From Jannaschia sp. CCS1 (GTDB lineage: Bacteria > Pseudomonadota > Alphaproteobacteria > Rhodobacterales > Rhodobacteraceae): a DNA stretch of 64,000 bases. Position numbers and translations under genes: made by a program. A model generated the notes under the pieces. It was given only the letters and a program-made list of their open reading frames with translations. It did not search any database and was not told the origin of the DNA. Shown here piece by piece: positions 51,646 to 60,450 of the stretch. The stretch lies in the NCBI RefSeq assembly GCF_000013565.1, contig NC_007802.1, forward strand, positions 620,001 through 684,000, given 5' to 3'. Within the stretch, counting starts at the first letter, position 1. Every line of letters begins with the position of its first letter.

Positions 51646-52233
51646 GTGATTAACGCTCTGACACGCGGTTTGGCGCGGGTATTTGCGGGCTCGCTTGGCA
51701 TGACTGCTCTTGGTGTGGGGGCGTTTGTGGTCACCGCGACACCGGCGGCAGCTCAACAGCAAATCATCATAACGGGACAGGTCCAGCCGGGTCTTTGGGT
51801 GGACCCCGACGGGTGCCTGCACTGGGTCGCGGATGGCGGGATCGAGGGCTATATGGAAGGCCGCGTGAACCCCGAGAACGGGATGCCGGTCTGCCTGGAT
51901 GTGAACCCCTGCGGCGTCGCGAATACCGATACGATGTTCCAGTCCGGCAGCGCCCGTCTGACCGGCTCGGGCCGTCAGTATCTGCAACAGTTCTTTGCCG
52001 GGGCAGGGGCTTATGCCTACGCCATCTATGGCCATACCGACAGCCGCGCCTCGGACGAATACAACATGCGTCTGAGTGAGCGGCGGGCCGCTGCCGTGGC
52101 CAATGTCGCCCGCTCCGTAGGCGCGCGGGTCGCCCGTGAAATCGGTTACGGGGAACGGCGTCCGGTCGCCCCCAACGACTCGGCTGCGAACATGCAGCGC
52201 AATCGCCGCGTCGAAATCGTGTGCTACCGCTGA
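51646..52233 (+). CDS. OmpA-family protein with an N-terminal DPDGC module
   Basis: A 195-residue envelope protein. A signal peptide ends near residue 36 (ATPAAA). Residues 51-83 form a module WVDPDGCLHW...EGY...GMPVC that recurs in the next gene. From about residue 95 an OmpA C-terminal domain follows, with the peptidoglycan-binding pattern YGHTDSRASDEYNMRLSERR and NRRVEIVC. It should bind peptidoglycan in the periplasm. The start is GTG with AGGGGG upstream. Confidence 0.87.
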   Translation: MINALTRGLARVFAGSLGMTALGVGAFVVTATPAAAQQQIIITGQVQPGLWVDPDGCLHWVADGGIEGYMEGRVNPENGMPVCLDVNPCGVANTDTMFQSGSARLTGSGRQYLQQFFAGAGAYAYAIYGHTDSRASDEYNMRLSERRAAAVANVARSVGARVAREIGYGERRPVAPNDSAANMQRNRRVEIVCYR

Positions 52234-52253
52234 GGCGGGGGAAAGGATCCAAA

Positions 52254-52619
52254 ATGACAGTGTTTAAACGTCCCCTGCTGATCGCCGCGCCGCTGGCCCT
52301 GATGGGCTGTGTGGAGAGCTTTGAAGGTGCGGTAGCGCCCCGCGTTGGTCCCAATGGCGAGCCGCCGGTGGTCGCCATTGGCGAAGACCAGGGCCGGGAT
52401 GCGGGCTCTCTCTCGCGGCTTGAAGCGGGCATCTACATCGACCCCGACGGGTGCCACATCTGGATGATCGATGACGGCCTGGAAGGTTATTGGTCCCGCC
52501 GCCTGGACCCACGGTCAGGCCTTCCGGTCTGCACCGAACCTGCGCCGCGTGGCTCCATCATCGGGGATTACAGCTCGGGCAGCCCGGGTATCCGGGACCG
52601 GGTGCCGCGCCTCAACTAA
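52254..52619 (+). CDS. Lipoprotein sharing the DPDGC module
   Basis: A 121-residue lipoprotein. The lipobox LALMGC puts the lipidated cysteine at C19. Residues 61-93 (YIDPDGCHIW...EGY...GLPVC) match residues 51-83 of the preceding OmpA protein, with the two cysteines 26 residues apart in both. No other domain is visible. It starts 20 bases after the OmpA gene and is surely co-expressed. Function is unknown, probably in the cell envelope. Confidence 0.8.
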   Translation: MTVFKRPLLIAAPLALMGCVESFEGAVAPRVGPNGEPPVVAIGEDQGRDAGSLSRLEAGIYIDPDGCHIWMIDDGLEGYWSRRLDPRSGLPVCTEPAPRGSIIGDYSSGSPGIRDRVPRLN

Positions 52620-52650
52620 AGACGTGATCCTGCTTAGATCTATGTGCAAT

Positions 52651-52747
52651 GGGCGGCCCGCGGGTCGCCCGTCGTGTTTGGGTTTTTCCGCCTTGAAATA
52701 CGGCAGGTCTGGCGTGGCGCGATATCCCGCCCCCAAAATATTGGGGG
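52651..52747. terminator. Hairpins between the lipoprotein gene and phoH
   Basis: GGGCG...CGCCC at 52651-52670 encloses a GCCCGCGGGT loop region, and a second perfect stem CCCCCAA-AATA-TTGGGGG lies at 52730-52747. No T-run directly follows the second stem. They probably separate the lipoprotein transcript from the phoH operon. Confidence 0.45.
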
Positions 52748-52850
52748 ACAGCCCCTTTTGGCATGTGGACAAGTCCCGCGCCGGGGGCCAGACTCGGGCT
52801 TACAGGCGCCTCGGGTGATCCGGGCCGCATCAGCCCGACCGGAGAAGTCT

Positions 52851-53879
52851 TTGGCAATCAACACGCTGCCCCCCTCGGACCCGTCCGACACCACGTCCGC
52901 AACACCCGAATCCCTTGAACACACCATCGAGTTTTCAAACAATCGTCTGCTGATCGAGCTGTGCGGCGAATACGACCGCAACCTCGCCCAGGTGGAGCAG
53001 TTGCTGTCCGTCCAGATCAACCGGCGCGGCAATCTTCTCGCAATTCTGGGGGAGGCGCGCGACCGTGCCGCGGAGGTGTTGCAAGTGCTTTATGAGCGGT
53101 TGGAGCAGGGCAAGAGTGTGGAGCCCGGCGATATAGACGCTGCCGTGCGCATGGGCGGCTCGGCCGACGGCACCGGCGTGCGCGACGGCGACCAGATCGA
53201 GATGTTCAAGGGCGGTACGCTGGAGATCGGCACCCGCAAAAAGACGGTCGAGCCGCGCACCCAGGCGCAGCAGGATTACGTCCGCGCGCTTTACGATAAC
53301 GAGCTGGCCTTTGGGATCGGACCCGCGGGGACCGGCAAGACCTATATCGCCGTTGCCGTGGCGGTGAACCAGATGATGTCTGGCCATGTCGACAAGATCA
53401 TCCTGTCGCGTCCCGCCGTGGAGGCTGGGGAACGTTTGGGTTTTCTGCCCGGCGACATGAAGGACAAGGTCGATCCCTATATGCAGCCCCTCTATGATGC
53501 GCTGAATGATTTTCTGCCAGGCAAACAACTGGCCAAGCTGCTTGAGGAGAAAACCATCGAGATCGCGCCTTTGGCCTTCATGCGGGGGCGCACGCTGTCG
53601 AACGCCTACGTCGTGTTGGACGAGGCGCAAAACGCGACGTCCATGCAGATGAAGATGTTCCTGACGCGTCTGGGGCAGGGGAGCCGGATGGTGATCACCG
53701 GGGACCGCACGCAGGTGGATCTGCCGCGGGGCGTGACGTCCGGTCTGTCAGATGCTGAACGGATCCTGAAAGCTGTGCCCGGCATCAGCTTCAACTATTT
53801 CACCGCCAAGGATGTCGTGCGTCACCACATGGTCGCCAAGATCATTCAGGCCTACGACAAGGATGGGCCCGTTGGCTGA
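52851..53879 (+). CDS. PhoH family ATPase (PhoH-like)
   Basis: About 342 residues. An N-terminal RNA-binding-like region (LLIELCGEYDRNLAQVEQLL) precedes the ATPase, with Walker A GPAGTGKTYIA, Walker B VVLDEAQNATSMQM and the MVITGDRTQVDLPRG motif. It is followed closely by genes including ybeY, corC and lnt, as in many proteobacteria, and is linked with RNA metabolism. I chose the TTG at 52851, which has GGAGAAG upstream; the open frame continues further upstream without homology. Confidence 0.92.
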   Translation: MAINTLPPSDPSDTTSATPESLEHTIEFSNNRLLIELCGEYDRNLAQVEQLLSVQINRRGNLLAILGEARDRAAEVLQVLYERLEQGKSVEPGDIDAAVRMGGSADGTGVRDGDQIEMFKGGTLEIGTRKKTVEPRTQAQQDYVRALYDNELAFGIGPAGTGKTYIAVAVAVNQMMSGHVDKIILSRPAVEAGERLGFLPGDMKDKVDPYMQPLYDALNDFLPGKQLAKLLEEKTIEIAPLAFMRGRTLSNAYVVLDEAQNATSMQMKMFLTRLGQGSRMVITGDRTQVDLPRGVTSGLSDAERILKAVPGISFNYFTAKDVVRHHMVAKIIQAYDKDGPVG

Positions 53880-53882
53880 CGC

Positions 53883-54359
53883 CTAGAATTCGATTCCGTT
53901 CTCGGCCAGCAGATCCAGAACCGGGGTCAGATACTTCGCCTGATAGATCTCCAGCCAAAGTTCGGGATACATCTCGGCCAGCTGCGCCTCTCCCCAGATC
54001 ATGGCGACAAAGCCAACGGTCACGGCGAAGGGGGCAAGCGCGCCACCCCCGACCAGCCTGTCGATCAGGAAGCTGAGCACGAAGGCGATACCAAAGGCGA
54101 TGAACCCCAGCTGCGGCGGAATGGCCGTATCGGCGGTCAGGCCGCCATCAATGATCGCCACCTGCACGATGCCGCCAAGCAGCACAGCCGCCGCGCCCAT
54201 GGCCATGGCAAGGGGCAGCATGATCAACATCCGAACCGCACCGATCCGAGCACGGGGGGTGGGCGTGTCGCGTTCAAGGATCGTGGCAACGGGCGGCGGC
54301 ATTGGGCGTGCATGGCCTGCGATACGGGACAGTCGGTCTTCGAACGTTGTTGAACTCAT
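53883..54359 (-). CDS. Membrane protein of unknown function
   Basis: A 158-residue protein with three hydrophobic segments (residues about 45-65, 80-100 and 108-126) after a soluble N-terminus rich in proline and charged residues. No known motif is visible. It converges on phoH with a 3-base gap and interrupts the usual phoH-ybeY order. Confidence 0.7.
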   Translation of the reverse strand: MSSTTFEDRLSRIAGHARPMPPPVATILERDTPTPRARIGAVRMLIMLPLAMAMGAAAVLLGGIVQVAIIDGGLTADTAIPPQLGFIAFGIAFVLSFLIDRLVGGGALAPFAVTVGFVAMIWGEAQLAEMYPELWLEIYQAKYLTPVLDLLAENGIEF

Positions 54360-54646
54360 GGGTCTCAGATCCCGGATTTGTCGGTGTTTGGTAAATAATC
54401 GGGGCGGATTGTGGCCGCAGTGCGATGGGCGGGCGGCAATGATCGGGCGATTGGCTGGAGTTGTGCCGATCCGTTGACCGGATCAGACCATGGGCGTAAG
54501 GCTTGTCCCAGCGCGGGATTTGCCCGCGTCTGGAGGTTTTATGTCCGGTCGTCTCACGACCCAGTGACTGCATCAGCCCCTATGGGCGATCCTGCCCCGG
54601 ACCTGTTCGGGGCCACTCAAGACATGACAAAAACGGACTTAGAACA
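54360..54646. promoter_or_regulatory. Divergent intergenic region before the GNAT gene
   Basis: These 287 bases separate two divergent genes. Two small stems are present: CGCGGG/CCCGCG at 54512-54528 and GCCCCG/CGGGGC at 54595-54614. They could be leader structures for the GNAT message. No gene is apparent. Confidence 0.35.
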
Positions 54647-55123
54647 TTGACTGATATTACTTACACCGTCCGCGCTGCTGGCGTCGGCGACCATGGGGAA
54701 TTGGCGCAGCCGATCCTGTCGTGCGGCCTGTTCTCCGCCGAGGAGGCAGAGGGATTTCTGGCGCAACTGCCGGAGCTGCTGTCCGACCCGGGCCAGATCT
54801 GGTTGCGACTGGACGCGGGCGACACCATCGCAGGGGCCGCCTATATGTCCCGTGATGGATTGAGCGAGGACGTCTGGAACCTCTGGTTCATCGGGCTTGA
54901 TCCGACCCATCAGGGACAAGGCGGCGGCCAGATGTTGCTGCAAGCGGTGGAAGCCGAAGCCGTTTCAGCCGGGGCGCGGCTTCTCCTGATCGAAACCAGC
55001 AGTGACCCGGATCAGGCCCCGGCCCGGCGGTTCTACACGGCGGCGGGCTACCGGCATGAGGCGACGATCCGCGACTATTACGCTCCGGATACCCACAAAA
55101 CCGTTTACCTGAAGGCGCTTTGA
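54647..55123 (+). CDS. GNAT-family N-acetyltransferase
   Basis: A 158-residue acetyltransferase. The acetyl-CoA-binding motif A is GLDPTHQGQGGGQMLLQAVE (Q/RxxGxG/A type), followed by LLLIETSSDPD and the motif-B-like ARRFYTAAGYRHEATI with DYY. The substrate is unknown. No ATG fits; I chose the TTG at 54647, just before the conserved start of the domain. It lies directly before ybeY. Confidence 0.85.
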   Translation: MTDITYTVRAAGVGDHGELAQPILSCGLFSAEEAEGFLAQLPELLSDPGQIWLRLDAGDTIAGAAYMSRDGLSEDVWNLWFIGLDPTHQGQGGGQMLLQAVEAEAVSAGARLLLIETSSDPDQAPARRFYTAAGYRHEATIRDYYAPDTHKTVYLKAL

Positions 55124-55180
55124 CGCGTCAGGCGGCGCGCGACCCTTGTGCGCCGCCATTCCCCTTCGGTATGGGGGCGG

Positions 55181-55663
55181 ATGGAGATTGATATCCTGAT
55201 CGACGCGCCGCACTGGGATGCGCTGGACCTCTGCGGTCTGGCTCAATCTGCCTGTGTGGCCACGTTGACGGACCTGTCGCTGGACCCGGATGACTTTGCC
55301 CTGTCGATCCTGGCCTGTGACGATGCGCGCATCGCCACGCTCAACACCCAGTTCCGAGGCAAGCCCACGCCCACAAATGTGCTCAGCTGGCCGTCGGAGG
55401 ATCGCGCGCCCGAGACGCCGGGGGCGATGCCGCATCTGTCTGATCTGGCGGCGGAACTTGGCGATCTGGCGCTCGCCTTTGAAACCTGTGCCCGGGAGGC
55501 GGCGGACGGCGGCAAACCGCTGCCTGATCACATAAGCCATCTGATCGTGCATGGCCTGCTTCATTGCCTGGGATTTGACCATGAAACCGATGCAGACGCG
55601 GATCTTATGGAACGCCTTGAGACGCGCATACTTGCCAGACTGGGGGTCCCTGACCCATATTAG
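55181..55663 (+). CDS. ybeY: Endoribonuclease / rRNA maturation factor YbeY
   Basis: A 160-residue zinc-dependent RNase involved in 16S rRNA maturation and ribosome quality control. The metal-binding motif HGLLHCLGFDH (HxxxHxxGxxH) is complete. NTQFRGKPTPTNVLSWPSED is the second family signature. The ATG at 55181 gives the MEIDILID start usual in the order. It is followed by corC and lnt. Confidence 0.95.
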   Translation: MEIDILIDAPHWDALDLCGLAQSACVATLTDLSLDPDDFALSILACDDARIATLNTQFRGKPTPTNVLSWPSEDRAPETPGAMPHLSDLAAELGDLALAFETCAREAADGGKPLPDHISHLIVHGLLHCLGFDHETDADADLMERLETRILARLGVPDPY

Positions 55664-55708
55664 GGTCTACGGGCAATTTTGGCCCGGGTGATACCTTGGA
55701 AAGGAGCC

Positions 55709-56617
55709 ATGAGCTCAAACCCTGATCCGTCGTCTTCTGCGGCGCGTGGCGCGCCCCCTGCAGATATTGAGACCGACGAAGAGACCCCGACCCAGAGGCC
55801 GGGATTTTTTGCCCGCATTTTCGGGACAGAGGAGCAAGGGCCTGATCCCGAGCTTGATCCGTTCCCCGACAACGCATCGACCCCTCAAACATTCGGTCCC
55901 CGGTTGCCTGGCATCTCAAACCTGCGGCGCATGCGGGTGGAGGATGTGGCAATCCCCCGGGCCGAAATCACCTCTGTCGCCGCCGACACGGATCTGCCTG
56001 ATCTGGTGCAGGTCTTCCGCGATAGCGGGCTGACGCGGCTGCCGGTCTATGACGGTGCGCTGGACGAACCTATCGGTCTTGTGCACCTCAAGGACATTGC
56101 ACTGCGCCATGGCTTCAACGGCGACGGAGAGGATTTTATCCTGTCCGAAAGCCTGCGCCCGGTCCTGTATGTGCCGCCTTCGATGCCCATTGGCGTTCTG
56201 CTCACGAAGATGCAGGCCGACCGCACCCATATGGCGCTGGTGATTGACGAATATGGCGGCGTCGACGGGCTGCTGACCATTGAGGATCTGATCGAACAGG
56301 TCATCGGTGAGATCGAGGATGAACACGACGTTGAAGAGGCGCAGCCCTGGGTGCGCGAGGACGACGGTGCGTTTCTTGCGCTGGCCCGTGCGCCGCTCGA
56401 CGAGTTTGAATCCGAGATCGGCATGGAGCTGGTTGATGATGAGGAAGAGGAGGAGGTCGATACCCTCGGCGGGCTTGTCTTCCTTCTGACAGGTCGCGTG
56501 CCTGCGCGGGGCGAAGTCGTTCCCCACCCCACGGGCTTGGAGTTTGAGGTGATCGACGCCGATCCGCGCCGCATCAAGCGGCTGCGCGTGCGTTTGCCTG
56601 CCGAGAAGGCCGGTTGA
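55709..56617 (+). CDS. CorC-like CBS-domain protein (hemolysin family)
   Basis: A 302-residue soluble protein. After an acidic N-terminus it has a CBS pair: MRVEDVAIPRAEITSVAADT and DSGLTRLPVYDGALDEPIG, then a second with DRTHMALVIDEYGGVDGLLT. A CorC/HlyC C-terminal domain follows (DTLGGLVFLLTGRVPARGE). Such proteins are tied to magnesium and cobalt handling. AAGGAG precedes the ATG at 55709. It overlaps lnt by TTGA. Confidence 0.92.
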   Translation: MSSNPDPSSSAARGAPPADIETDEETPTQRPGFFARIFGTEEQGPDPELDPFPDNASTPQTFGPRLPGISNLRRMRVEDVAIPRAEITSVAADTDLPDLVQVFRDSGLTRLPVYDGALDEPIGLVHLKDIALRHGFNGDGEDFILSESLRPVLYVPPSMPIGVLLTKMQADRTHMALVIDEYGGVDGLLTIEDLIEQVIGEIEDEHDVEEAQPWVREDDGAFLALARAPLDEFESEIGMELVDDEEEEEVDTLGGLVFLLTGRVPARGEVVPHPTGLEFEVIDADPRRIKRLRVRLPAEKAG

Positions 56618-58110
56618 AGGATCTCACGCGTTGGCAGGGCCGTGGTTTGGCCGCCCTTGGGGGCGGTGTTGCCGCGCTGTCCTTGCCACCGTTTGATCTT
56701 TGGGCCGTGATCTTCCCGGCTTTTTCTTTGATCGCAGCGCTTGTGATGCTGGCGGACGGCCCGCGCGCCGCCGCCTGGCGTGCGTGGAGCGCCGGGGCCG
56801 GGTGGTTTGCGGTTTCCATGCACTGGATCGTGCAGCCGTTCTTTGTGGATGCGCTGGCCACCGGCTGGATGGCACCTTTCGCGTTGGTGCTTCTGGCGGG
56901 CGGTTTGGCGTTATTCTGGGGCCTGGCCGGATGGGCTGCGGCCAGGCTTGCCTCCGGCCCCGGGCGCGCGTTGGTCTTCGCGGGGCTTCTGACCCTGACG
57001 GAGGCGTTGCGCGGGCACATCTTCACCGGCCTGCCTTGGGCGGAACCGGGCCATGGTCTGATCGGTAGCGAGGCGTTGGCGCTGTCGGCTTTTGCGGGCC
57101 CTCACGGACTGACCCTGTTGGTGCTGGGTCTCTCTGCGGTCTCGGTCATGATCTACGTCGCCAAGGGACTGCTGCTGGCTGTTGTGCCCTTTGCCATCGC
57201 CATCGCGCTCGGCCTCGTCCCCATGGGCGCGCGGGCTCCGGTCCCCCCACCGGACGCGCCAATCCTGCGCATCGTGCAGATCAATGCACCGCAACATCTG
57301 AAATGGCAGCGCGACATGATCCCGGTGTTCTTTGACCGGGGTCTGGCGCTGACGGCCAGTGATCCCGGCCCCCTTGGCACCCCGGATCTGATCATCTGGC
57401 CCGAGACCAGCCTGCCGGAAATCCTGGACGGCTCGGAAGTGTCCCGGGCGCGGATTGCCGACGCCGCCGGCCCTGCCGATGTCTTGATCGGCGCTCAGCG
57501 GTACGCCGGGTTGGAGCCGCGGAATGTGCTGGCGCATCTGGACCCGGAGGGAGAGATCCAAAGCGTCTATGACAAGCACCACCTGGTTCCCTTTGGAGAA
57601 TACATGCCCCTGCGCGGGCTGGCCGATCAGCTTGGCTTGCAGGGCCTCGCGCAGCGGCTGTCCAGTGGCTACCGCCCGGGCGCGGGACCCGGCTTGATGG
57701 ACCTTGGGCCTTTGGGTCAGGCGTTTCCGATGATCTGTTACGAGGCAATTTTTCCGGGCTACGTCCGCGATGTGACCCGCCCCGATTGGATGGTGCAAGT
57801 CACCAACGACGCCTGGTTCGGCAGTTTCGCCATGCCCTATCAACATCTCGCTCTCGCCCGCCTGCGCGCGGCTGAACAGGGCGTGCCCCTGATCCGGGCG
57901 GCCAATACGGGTGTTTCGGCTCTGATTGACGCGCAGGGCACGGTGACCCACGCGCTTGCGATGGACACGCAAGGCGTCATTGATGCGCGCCTGCCGCCCG
58001 CCTTGCCGCCGACATTTTATGCACGCACGGGCGACTATCCGGCCCTCCTCCTCGCGATTATTGTCACATTGTCCGGACTAGCCCTGGCGCGCCGTTCCAC
58101 ACCCCATTGA
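56614..58110 (+). CDS. lnt: Apolipoprotein N-acyltransferase
   Basis: A 498-residue inner-membrane enzyme that adds the third acyl chain to lipoproteins. About six hydrophobic helices fill residues 10-200. The periplasmic nitrilase-like domain carries the catalytic triad: Glu in IIWPETSLPEI, Lys in YDKHHLVPFGEY and Cys in MICYEAIFPGYV. A last helix ends the protein. The start is TTG overlapping the corC stop. Confidence 0.95.
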   Translation: MKDLTRWQGRGLAALGGGVAALSLPPFDLWAVIFPAFSLIAALVMLADGPRAAAWRAWSAGAGWFAVSMHWIVQPFFVDALATGWMAPFALVLLAGGLALFWGLAGWAAARLASGPGRALVFAGLLTLTEALRGHIFTGLPWAEPGHGLIGSEALALSAFAGPHGLTLLVLGLSAVSVMIYVAKGLLLAVVPFAIAIALGLVPMGARAPVPPPDAPILRIVQINAPQHLKWQRDMIPVFFDRGLALTASDPGPLGTPDLIIWPETSLPEILDGSEVSRARIADAAGPADVLIGAQRYAGLEPRNVLAHLDPEGEIQSVYDKHHLVPFGEYMPLRGLADQLGLQGLAQRLSSGYRPGAGPGLMDLGPLGQAFPMICYEAIFPGYVRDVTRPDWMVQVTNDAWFGSFAMPYQHLALARLRAAEQGVPLIRAANTGVSALIDAQGTVTHALAMDTQGVIDARLPPALPPTFYARTGDYPALLLAIIVTLSGLALARRSTPH

Positions 58111-58144
58111 ATGCGGTGCAAAACGCGCGTATGCGACACCCGAC

Positions 58145-58189
58145 TCCTCCACAACGGCTTCCTGACGTGGGGGATTATTTGAATGGAGC
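58145..58189 (+). ncRNA. SAM/SAH riboswitch controlling metK
   Basis: The sequence CACAACGGCTTCCTGACGTG (58150-58169, first base C) matches the conserved core of the SAM/SAH riboswitch class found in Rhodobacterales. P1 is an 8-bp stem of TCCTCCAC with GTGGGGGA. The loop GGCTTCC can pair as a pseudoknot with GGAGC at 58185-58189, which is the metK ribosome binding site. Ligand binding would therefore block translation of metK. Confidence 0.92.
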
Positions 58190-58195
58190 ATTCCC

Positions 58196-59377
58196 ATGGC
58201 GCGTAACAATTATCTTTTCACCTCGGAATCCGTGTCCGAAGGGCATCCCGACAAAGTCTGTGACCGGATCTCGGACGCGATCTTGGACGCCTTCCTGTCG
58301 GAAGAGCCTGAGGCGCGCGTGGCCTGCGAGACCTTCGCCACCACCAACCGCGTTGTGATCGGCGGTGAAGTGGGTCTGAGCGATCAGGACAAGCTGGCCG
58401 AATACATGGGCCAAGTGGACCCAATCGTGCGCGCCTGCGTCAAGGACATCGGCTATGAGCAGGACAAGTTCCACCACGAGACCGTGGAAATCACCAACCT
58501 GTTGCACGAGCAATCGGCCCATATCGCACAAGGTGTCGATGCGGCGGAGAACAAGGACGAAGGGGCTGGCGATCAAGGGATCATGTTCGGTTTTGCCGTG
58601 GCAGAGACGCCTGAGTTGATGCCAGCGCCGATCCACTATGCCCACGCGATCCTCAAGAAACTGGCCGAGGTCCGCAAATCCGGTGAGCAGGCGGTGCTTG
58701 GCCCCGACGCCAAGTCGCAACTCTCGGTGCGGTACGAGGATGGCACGCCCGTCGGCGTCTCTTCCATCGTGTTGTCGACCCAGCATCTCGACGAGAGCCT
58801 GACGTCTGATGACGTGCGCGCCATCGTGGAGCCCTACATTCGCGGTGAGCTGCCCGATGGCTGGATCAGTGCCGAGACGGAATGGCACGTGAACCCCACA
58901 GGCAAGTTCGTGATCGGCGGACCCGATGGCGATGCGGGCCTGACGGGCCGCAAGATCATCGTGGACACCTATGGCGGCGCGGCGCCCCATGGGGGCGGTG
59001 CGTTTTCCGGCAAAGATCCGACCAAGGTGGACCGCTCGGCGGCCTACGCGTCGCGCTATCTGGCGAAGAATGTGGTGGCGGCAGGCCTCGCGCATCGGTG
59101 CACGATCCAGCTCAGCTACGCGATCGGCGTGGCCAAGCCCCTGTCGATCTATTGCGACACGCACCAGACCGGGCAGGTCCACGAGGCTGAGATTGAGCGC
59201 GCTTTGGGCCAGGTCATGGACCTGACACCGCGCGGCATCCGCACGCATCTGGGCATGAACCGCCCCATCTATGAACGCACGGCGGCCTATGGCCACTTCG
59301 GCCGCGCGGCAGAGGCCGATGGCGGGTTCTCGTGGGAAAAGACGGATCTGGCGGACGCGATCAAGGCGGCGCTCTAG
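58196..59377 (+). CDS. metK: S-adenosylmethionine synthase
   Basis: A 393-residue MetK that makes SAM from methionine and ATP. Family signatures are [16 protein letters not shown] near the N-terminus, [12 protein letters not shown] in the middle, and [20 protein letters not shown]. Length is normal. The gene is controlled by the riboswitch just upstream, closing a feedback loop on its product. trmB follows after 174 bases. Confidence 0.97.
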   Translation: MARNNYLFTSESVSEGHPDKVCDRISDAILDAFLSEEPEARVACETFATTNRVVIGGEVGLSDQDKLAEYMGQVDPIVRACVKDIGYEQDKFHHETVEITNLLHEQSAHIAQGVDAAENKDEGAGDQGIMFGFAVAETPELMPAPIHYAHAILKKLAEVRKSGEQAVLGPDAKSQLSVRYEDGTPVGVSSIVLSTQHLDESLTSDDVRAIVEPYIRGELPDGWISAETEWHVNPTGKFVIGGPDGDAGLTGRKIIVDTYGGAAPHGGGAFSGKDPTKVDRSAAYASRYLAKNVVAAGLAHRCTIQLSYAIGVAKPLSIYCDTHQTGQVHEAEIERALGQVMDLTPRGIRTHLGMNRPIYERTAAYGHFGRAAEADGGFSWEKTDLADAIKAAL

Positions 59378-59551
59378 GGCCGACTATCGCCACTTTGGCC
59401 TACAGTGATAAACTCCGGCTCTGACCCGTTTTGATCCGCCATGTGCCGGGCTTTTCCGTTGGCCGATCTCCAGCTCGATCCCGGTTCGGACGACGCCGCG
59501 TGCGCCGCAACCCTTGAGGTGGCGCGAGGATCAAGATACTCCGCCGCCACC

Positions 59552-60265
59552 ATGACTGATCCCCATCCCAACCGCCCGCATCGCAACTTCTATGGCCGCC
59601 GCAAGGGCCATGACCTTCGTGACAGCCAGGAGCGGTATCTGGCCGAGGATTTGGCGAAACTGTCGCCGGGCGCTGTGGATTGGGATGTGAACCCCGACCG
59701 CACGCCGCTGGATCTGAAAGAACGTTTCGGTGGCAAGGACATCTGGCTGGAGGTGGGTTTTGGCGGCGGGGAGCACTTGGTGCATCAGGCGGCCAGCAAT
59801 CCGGACGTCGCGATCATCGGATGCGAGCCTTACATCAACGGCGTTGCCATGCTGCTCGGCAAGATCCGCGCGGCGGGGGTGGGCAATCTCGCCGTTTATC
59901 CCGGCGATGCGCGCGATTTGTTTGATGTGCTGCCAAAGGGATCAGTGGCCAAGGCGTTTCTGCTCTACCCTGATCCTTGGCCGAAAGCCCGCCACCATCG
60001 CCGTCGCTTCGTGACGACTGAACACCTGGAGCCGTTGCACCGCGCCATGAGGCCGGGTGCAGAATTCCGCGTGGCCACCGACATCGAGGATTACGTGCGC
60101 CAGACCATGGAGGAGGTCCCGAAGGCGGGGTTCGAGTGGCTGGCGGAGGCCGCGTCGGATTGGCGGGAGCCGTGGTGTGACTGGGTGTCAACGCGGTATG
60201 AGCAGAAGGCGCTGCGCGAGGGCCGGGTGCCCCATTACATGACGTTTCAAAAGCGCTCACTTTAG
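59552..60265 (+). CDS. trmB: tRNA (guanine-N7-)-methyltransferase
   Basis: A 237-residue SAM-dependent methyltransferase that makes m7G46 in tRNA. The SAM site reads [13 protein letters not shown]; the catalytic region has [17 protein letters not shown], diagnostic of TrmB. The C-terminus ends [17 protein letters not shown]. The ATG at 59552 gives the usual start (NFYGRRKGH soon after). Being next to metK is functionally sensible, as it uses SAM. Confidence 0.95.
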   Translation: MTDPHPNRPHRNFYGRRKGHDLRDSQERYLAEDLAKLSPGAVDWDVNPDRTPLDLKERFGGKDIWLEVGFGGGEHLVHQAASNPDVAIIGCEPYINGVAMLLGKIRAAGVGNLAVYPGDARDLFDVLPKGSVAKAFLLYPDPWPKARHHRRRFVTTEHLEPLHRAMRPGAEFRVATDIEDYVRQTMEEVPKAGFEWLAEAASDWREPWCDWVSTRYEQKALREGRVPHYMTFQKRSL

Positions 60266-60273
60266 AGCGTTTT

Positions 60274-60314
60274 GGGGGCCAGCCCCCTCTGCGATCTTTT
60301 TGCGAGCAAAAAGA
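60274..60314 (+). terminator. Tandem hairpins after trmB
   Basis: GGGGGC-CA-GCCCCC (60274-60287) is followed by TCTTTTTG-CGAG-CAAAAAGA (60295-60314). They begin 9 bases past the trmB stop. This paired design, a GC stem and then a T/A stem, precedes repeat copy E just as similar stems precede copy D. Confidence 0.6.
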
Positions 60315-60320
60315 CGCATA

Positions 60321-60349
60321 CCCCCGGAGTTGTAGGGCCCAGATGAAAG
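60321..60349 (+). repeat. Dispersed repeat, copy E (diverged)
   Basis: Reads CCCCCGGAGTTGTAGGGCCC then AGATGAAAG. It shares CCCCCGGAGTTGTA and AGATGAA with copies A, C and D but has GGGCCC in the middle. Confidence 0.5.
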
Positions 60350-60450
60350 ATGGAGCGGCGCGCCCGTCTTTGAGGTGTGGACGGCATGGGGAGGCGGGGC
60401 TATCAACCGCCTTGGAAATACTGGTCCGGTCTATAGTCGAGAGTGCTCTG

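Noticed and set aside
52644-52850. In-frame extension of phoH, 69 codons
   Set aside because: It covers the hairpins after the lipoprotein gene and has no homology; the TTG at 52851 has a good ribosome binding site.
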